A DNA stretch of 9,401 nucleotides. Source: Myxococcales bacterium. Lineage in GTDB: Bacteria > Myxococcota_A > UBA9160 > JALSIO01. The stretch spans positions 1 through 9,401 of the forward strand of contig JALSIO010000762.1 in the NCBI GenBank assembly GCA_026989995.1, read 5' to 3'. A model generated the notes under the pieces. The model ran no database searches and was not told the origin of the DNA. It saw only the letters and a program-made list of their open reading frames with translations. Shown here one piece after another: positions 7,832 to 9,401 of the stretch; within the stretch, counting starts at the first letter, position 1; every line of letters begins with the position of its first letter. The translations under genes were made by a program, and so were the position numbers.

Positions 7832-8176
7832 GTGCGGGTCCACTTCTACGCCACGCTCCGCCCCATCGTGGGCGAGAAGACCGTCGACATCCCGCTTCCC
7901 GAAGGCGCCACGGTGGGTGACCTCCTCGACGCCATCCTCCGCCGCTGGCCCGCCCTCCGCGAGCTCCTCCTCGACGAGCGGGGCCACCTCTCCCGCCACG
8001 TCCACATCTTCGTCGACGGCCGCAGCCACGCCCACCTTCCCGAGGCCCTCGCCACCCCCCTCACCGGCGCCGAGCAGCTCGACATCTTTCCGGCGGTGGC
8101 GGGCGGACACGCCCGCCACCGGATCCCCTCCCCTTCGCCGGATCCCGGTGCCTCCGCTCCCGCCCCGCGGCCCTGA
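7832..8176 (+). CDS. MoaD/ThiS/SAMP-family ubiquitin-like protein with a tail after Gly-Gly
   Basis: A beta-grasp sulfur-carrier or protein-modifier homologue of 114 residues. MRVHFYATLRPIVGEKTVDI, then PLPEGATVGDLLDAILRRWP and the final LDIFPAVAGG (to Gly92), are the family hallmarks; the core closely resembles the archaeal-type MoaD/SAMP branch. In the family the Gly-Gly is normally the C-terminus, which an E1-like MoeB/ThiF enzyme adenylates and thiolates. Here the frame continues for 22 residues (HARHRIPSPSPDPGASAPAP and two more) before TGA. Either the tail is cut off by a JAMM/Mec+-type or other peptidase, as known for QbsE and some other tailed carriers, or the protein is inactive, or the stop has been lost. 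No E1, MoaE or thiazole gene is in the window, so molybdopterin, thiamin, cysteine and tRNA-thiolation roles remain open. It lies 86 nt after tRNA-Ala and may be cotranscribed with it. Confidence 0.85.
   Translation: MRVHFYATLRPIVGEKTVDIPLPEGATVGDLLDAILRRWPALRELLLDERGHLSRHVHIFVDGRSHAHLPEALATPLTGAEQLDIFPAVAGGHARHRIPSPSPDPGASAPAPRP
8094..8121 (+). repeat. Perfect 12-bp hairpin on the Gly-Gly codons
   Basis: CGGTGGCGGGCG (8094-8105) is exactly complementary to CGCCCGCCACCG (8110-8121) with a GACA loop. It spans the codons for Val-Ala-Gly-Gly and the first residues of the tail. It is the strongest hairpin noticed in the window and lies about 55 nt before the stop codon. No T-run follows. It may be a 3'-end stabiliser or terminator-like element that the reading frame now runs through. 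Confidence 0.6.
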
Positions 8177-8627
8177 CCGCAGCGCGCGCGAGCACGCGCC
8201 CGTGCCCCGGCCGTGACGCTGCCCTTGAAGCCGGCCTCCGACCTGATCCACCATCTGGGGGATGGCCTGCCCGGACCGCCCGGCCGCGAAGCTGCGCCGC
8301 CTCCATGGTCGTGTGAACCGCGACGGCCCCCGCAACGCGCACCGCGCCCACGGGGTGGCCAGACGCGCGCTCGACGAGGCAGGCCGCACGGTCGCCGTTC
8401 GAATCGAGGAGCTCGCCACGCGCCTTTGGCCCGCCATCCGCTGCGGCCGAAGCCGCACGGTTCCGGGCCGGCCCCTCCCCGCCCGCCCGGAAGGCGGCCG
8501 CGAAACGGCAGACGCCGCCGCACGGCCGGGTCGAGGCAGCAGGCTCCGAGACCTCACGGTGCGATGGGACTTCGGGGTGGGCTGCACCATGCCCGGAGGC
8601 CGGCGAGCCCCGATTCCAGGCCCGGGC
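8177..8627 (+). other. 451-nt interval with coding-like base pattern but no recognised gene
   Basis: Frame +3 is open from just after TGA 8244-8246 into the downstream secreted-protein frame, and its codons end in G or C almost throughout 8262-8580, as real genes here do. A second stretch in frame +2 from GTG 8213 (VTLPLKPASDLIHHLGDGLP) is also GC3-rich for about 20 codons and then loses the pattern. The translation RALDEAGRTVAVRIEELATR in frame +3 looks helical, but no family is recognised. It could be a decayed or frameshifted small gene, an N-terminal extension of the next gene, or simply GC-rich spacer. No RNA gene or clear promoter is seen. Confidence 0.35.
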
Positions 8628-9302
8628 ATGCCGGATGTGCGCTCCGTGCCTCGTGCGCGGACCCGCCGGGCGGCGGGGTGGGTCGCACGAGCCGCGGCCG
8701 CGCTCCACGCGCGGCGGGCGTCACCCTGGGCACGGGCCGGCTTCGGACTCGCGGTCATGCTGCTGGCCACCCGGTGTGGGCCGGATCCGGGGCCGCTCAC
8801 CTGGACACCCCAGGGTTTCGCCGGCACGTGGTGCTGGGAATCCGGCCCCGAAACGCGCCGACCCCTGGACAACCTCCCGTACCACACGTTCAAGCTTCGA
8901 CTCGAACAAAGGGGCCGGATCCTGACGGGCTACCACTGCGCCGTGGCGTCCTGGGGCAACCGGGTCGATTGCGCGCTGCCGGACCAGGACGAACCCTCCA
9001 TCTACGGCAAGATCCACGACGGCTACGCTCTCCTCGAGGTGCGAAGCACCTACACCGAGATCACGATGGACGCGCGGCTGGTGCCGACCCTCATCGGGCT
9101 CCGCTGGGAGCCGCTCTCCGCCGCGGCGCGCGTGATGGGCCCCGGCGGCCAGGTCTTCTGGGCGGACTGGTACATGCCCTGGGTGAAGGTGGAGATGTGC
9201 CCCTGCGACTGGCTGGAAGGCGACGAAGCCGAATCGCCCTGCGAAAAGGTTCCTGCCCGGAGCTCGGGTCCGATGCGCGCGAAGGCCTCCCCGTCCATCT
9301 AG
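8628..9302 (+). CDS. Secreted or lipid-anchored cysteine-rich protein of unknown function
   Basis: I do not recognise a named family. With ATG 8628 the product is 224 residues. A long Arg-rich N-terminus leads to a hydrophobic run GFGLAVMLLATRCG, with Cys50 in a lipobox-like place, although Arg at -1 is not standard, so plain Sec cleavage is also possible. The mature part begins FAGTWCWESG and continues FKLRLEQRGRILTGYHCAVA, WGNRVDC and IYGKIHDGYALLEVRSTY. This GTW plus repeated short-strand pattern recalls small lipocalin-like beta-barrels of the cell envelope. Six cysteines besides Cys50, including CPC near the C-terminus, could form three disulfides in the periplasm. ATG 8589 (preceded by GGGGTGGG) or a start near 8262 are alternatives, since the frame is open further upstream. 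It has no obvious link to its neighbours. Confidence 0.65.
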   Translation: MPDVRSVPRARTRRAAGWVARAAAALHARRASPWARAGFGLAVMLLATRCGPDPGPLTWTPQGFAGTWCWESGPETRRPLDNLPYHTFKLRLEQRGRILTGYHCAVASWGNRVDCALPDQDEPSIYGKIHDGYALLEVRSTYTEITMDARLVPTLIGLRWEPLSAAARVMGPGGQVFWADWYMPWVKVEMCPCDWLEGDEAESPCEKVPARSSGPMRAKASPSI

Positions 9303-9324
9303 ACTGTCCTGTTCCGAAAGGGGG

Positions 9325-9330
9325 TTGACA
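9325..9330 (+). promoter_or_regulatory. Isolated consensus -35 hexamer near the window end
   Basis: TTGACA occurs 22 nt after the secreted-protein stop. At 16-18 nt spacing the following bases (CATTGG, ATTGGC, TTGGCC) are poor -10 elements, so this is only a possible promoter for a gene beyond the window. The remaining bases to 9401 show no start of a recognisable gene; GCGGGG/CCCCGC around 9374-9391 can pair weakly. Confidence 0.25.
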
Positions 9331-9401
9331 GGTTCTGGGGCTCGATCATTGGCCGGCTCCCTGGAACGGCTCAGCGGGGGTGCGGCCCCGCAGACGGTAG
9401 C

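Noticed and set aside
7516..7920. Plus-strand frame running through the tRNA
   Set aside because: It overlaps a complete tRNA-Ala and the start of the MoaD-like gene and has no domain signature.

Overview
The window comes from a very GC-rich bacterial chromosome. Coding frames end almost every codon in G or C, and GTG starts are common. A KdsD-type sugar-phosphate isomerase domain and a BtuF-type periplasmic binding protein point to a Gram-negative with lipopolysaccharide. The sequence alone does not fix the phylum; Gemmatimonadota, Acidobacteriota, high-GC delta-type lineages and some Gammaproteobacteria would all fit.

Layout. (1) 1-2415, + strand: a tightly overlapped vitamin B12/metal-chelate ABC importer, made of the 3' part of a btuF-like binding protein, a FecCD/BtuC permease and a BtuD/FecE ATPase. 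An 18-nt perfect palindrome follows. (2) 2648-6697, + strand: a three-gene unit. Enolase comes first, then (4-nt gap) a divergent DHDPS/NAL-family aldolase, then (1-nt overlap) one protein that fuses a PfkB sugar kinase to a KdsD/GutQ-type SIS isomerase. (3) 6980-7444, - strand: an ATP-binding-type universal stress protein, convergent with the sugar unit. (4) 7670-7745, + strand: tRNA-Ala(CGC) with a recognisable sigma70-type promoter and encoded CCA. (5) 7832-8176, + strand: a MoaD/ThiS/SAMP-type ubiquitin-like protein whose Gly-Gly is not terminal but is followed by 22 residues; a perfect 12-bp hairpin lies on the Gly-Gly codons. (6) 8628-9302, + strand: an unrecognised secreted or lipid-anchored cysteine-rich protein, preceded by about 450 nt of unexplained coding-like sequence.

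How the genes may work together. The most interesting part is the aldolase / kinase-isomerase pair behind enolase. A pyruvate-dependent aldolase, a sugar kinase and an arabinose-5-phosphate-isomerase-like domain fit a route such as Kdo -> pyruvate + D-arabinose -> arabinose 5-phosphate -> ribulose 5-phosphate, or a parallel route for another 2-keto-3-deoxy sugar acid. That assignment is a hypothesis: the families are recognised from motifs, the substrates are not. The second notable item is the tailed Gly-Gly ubiquitin-like protein, which would need processing before it could act as a sulfur carrier or protein modifier.
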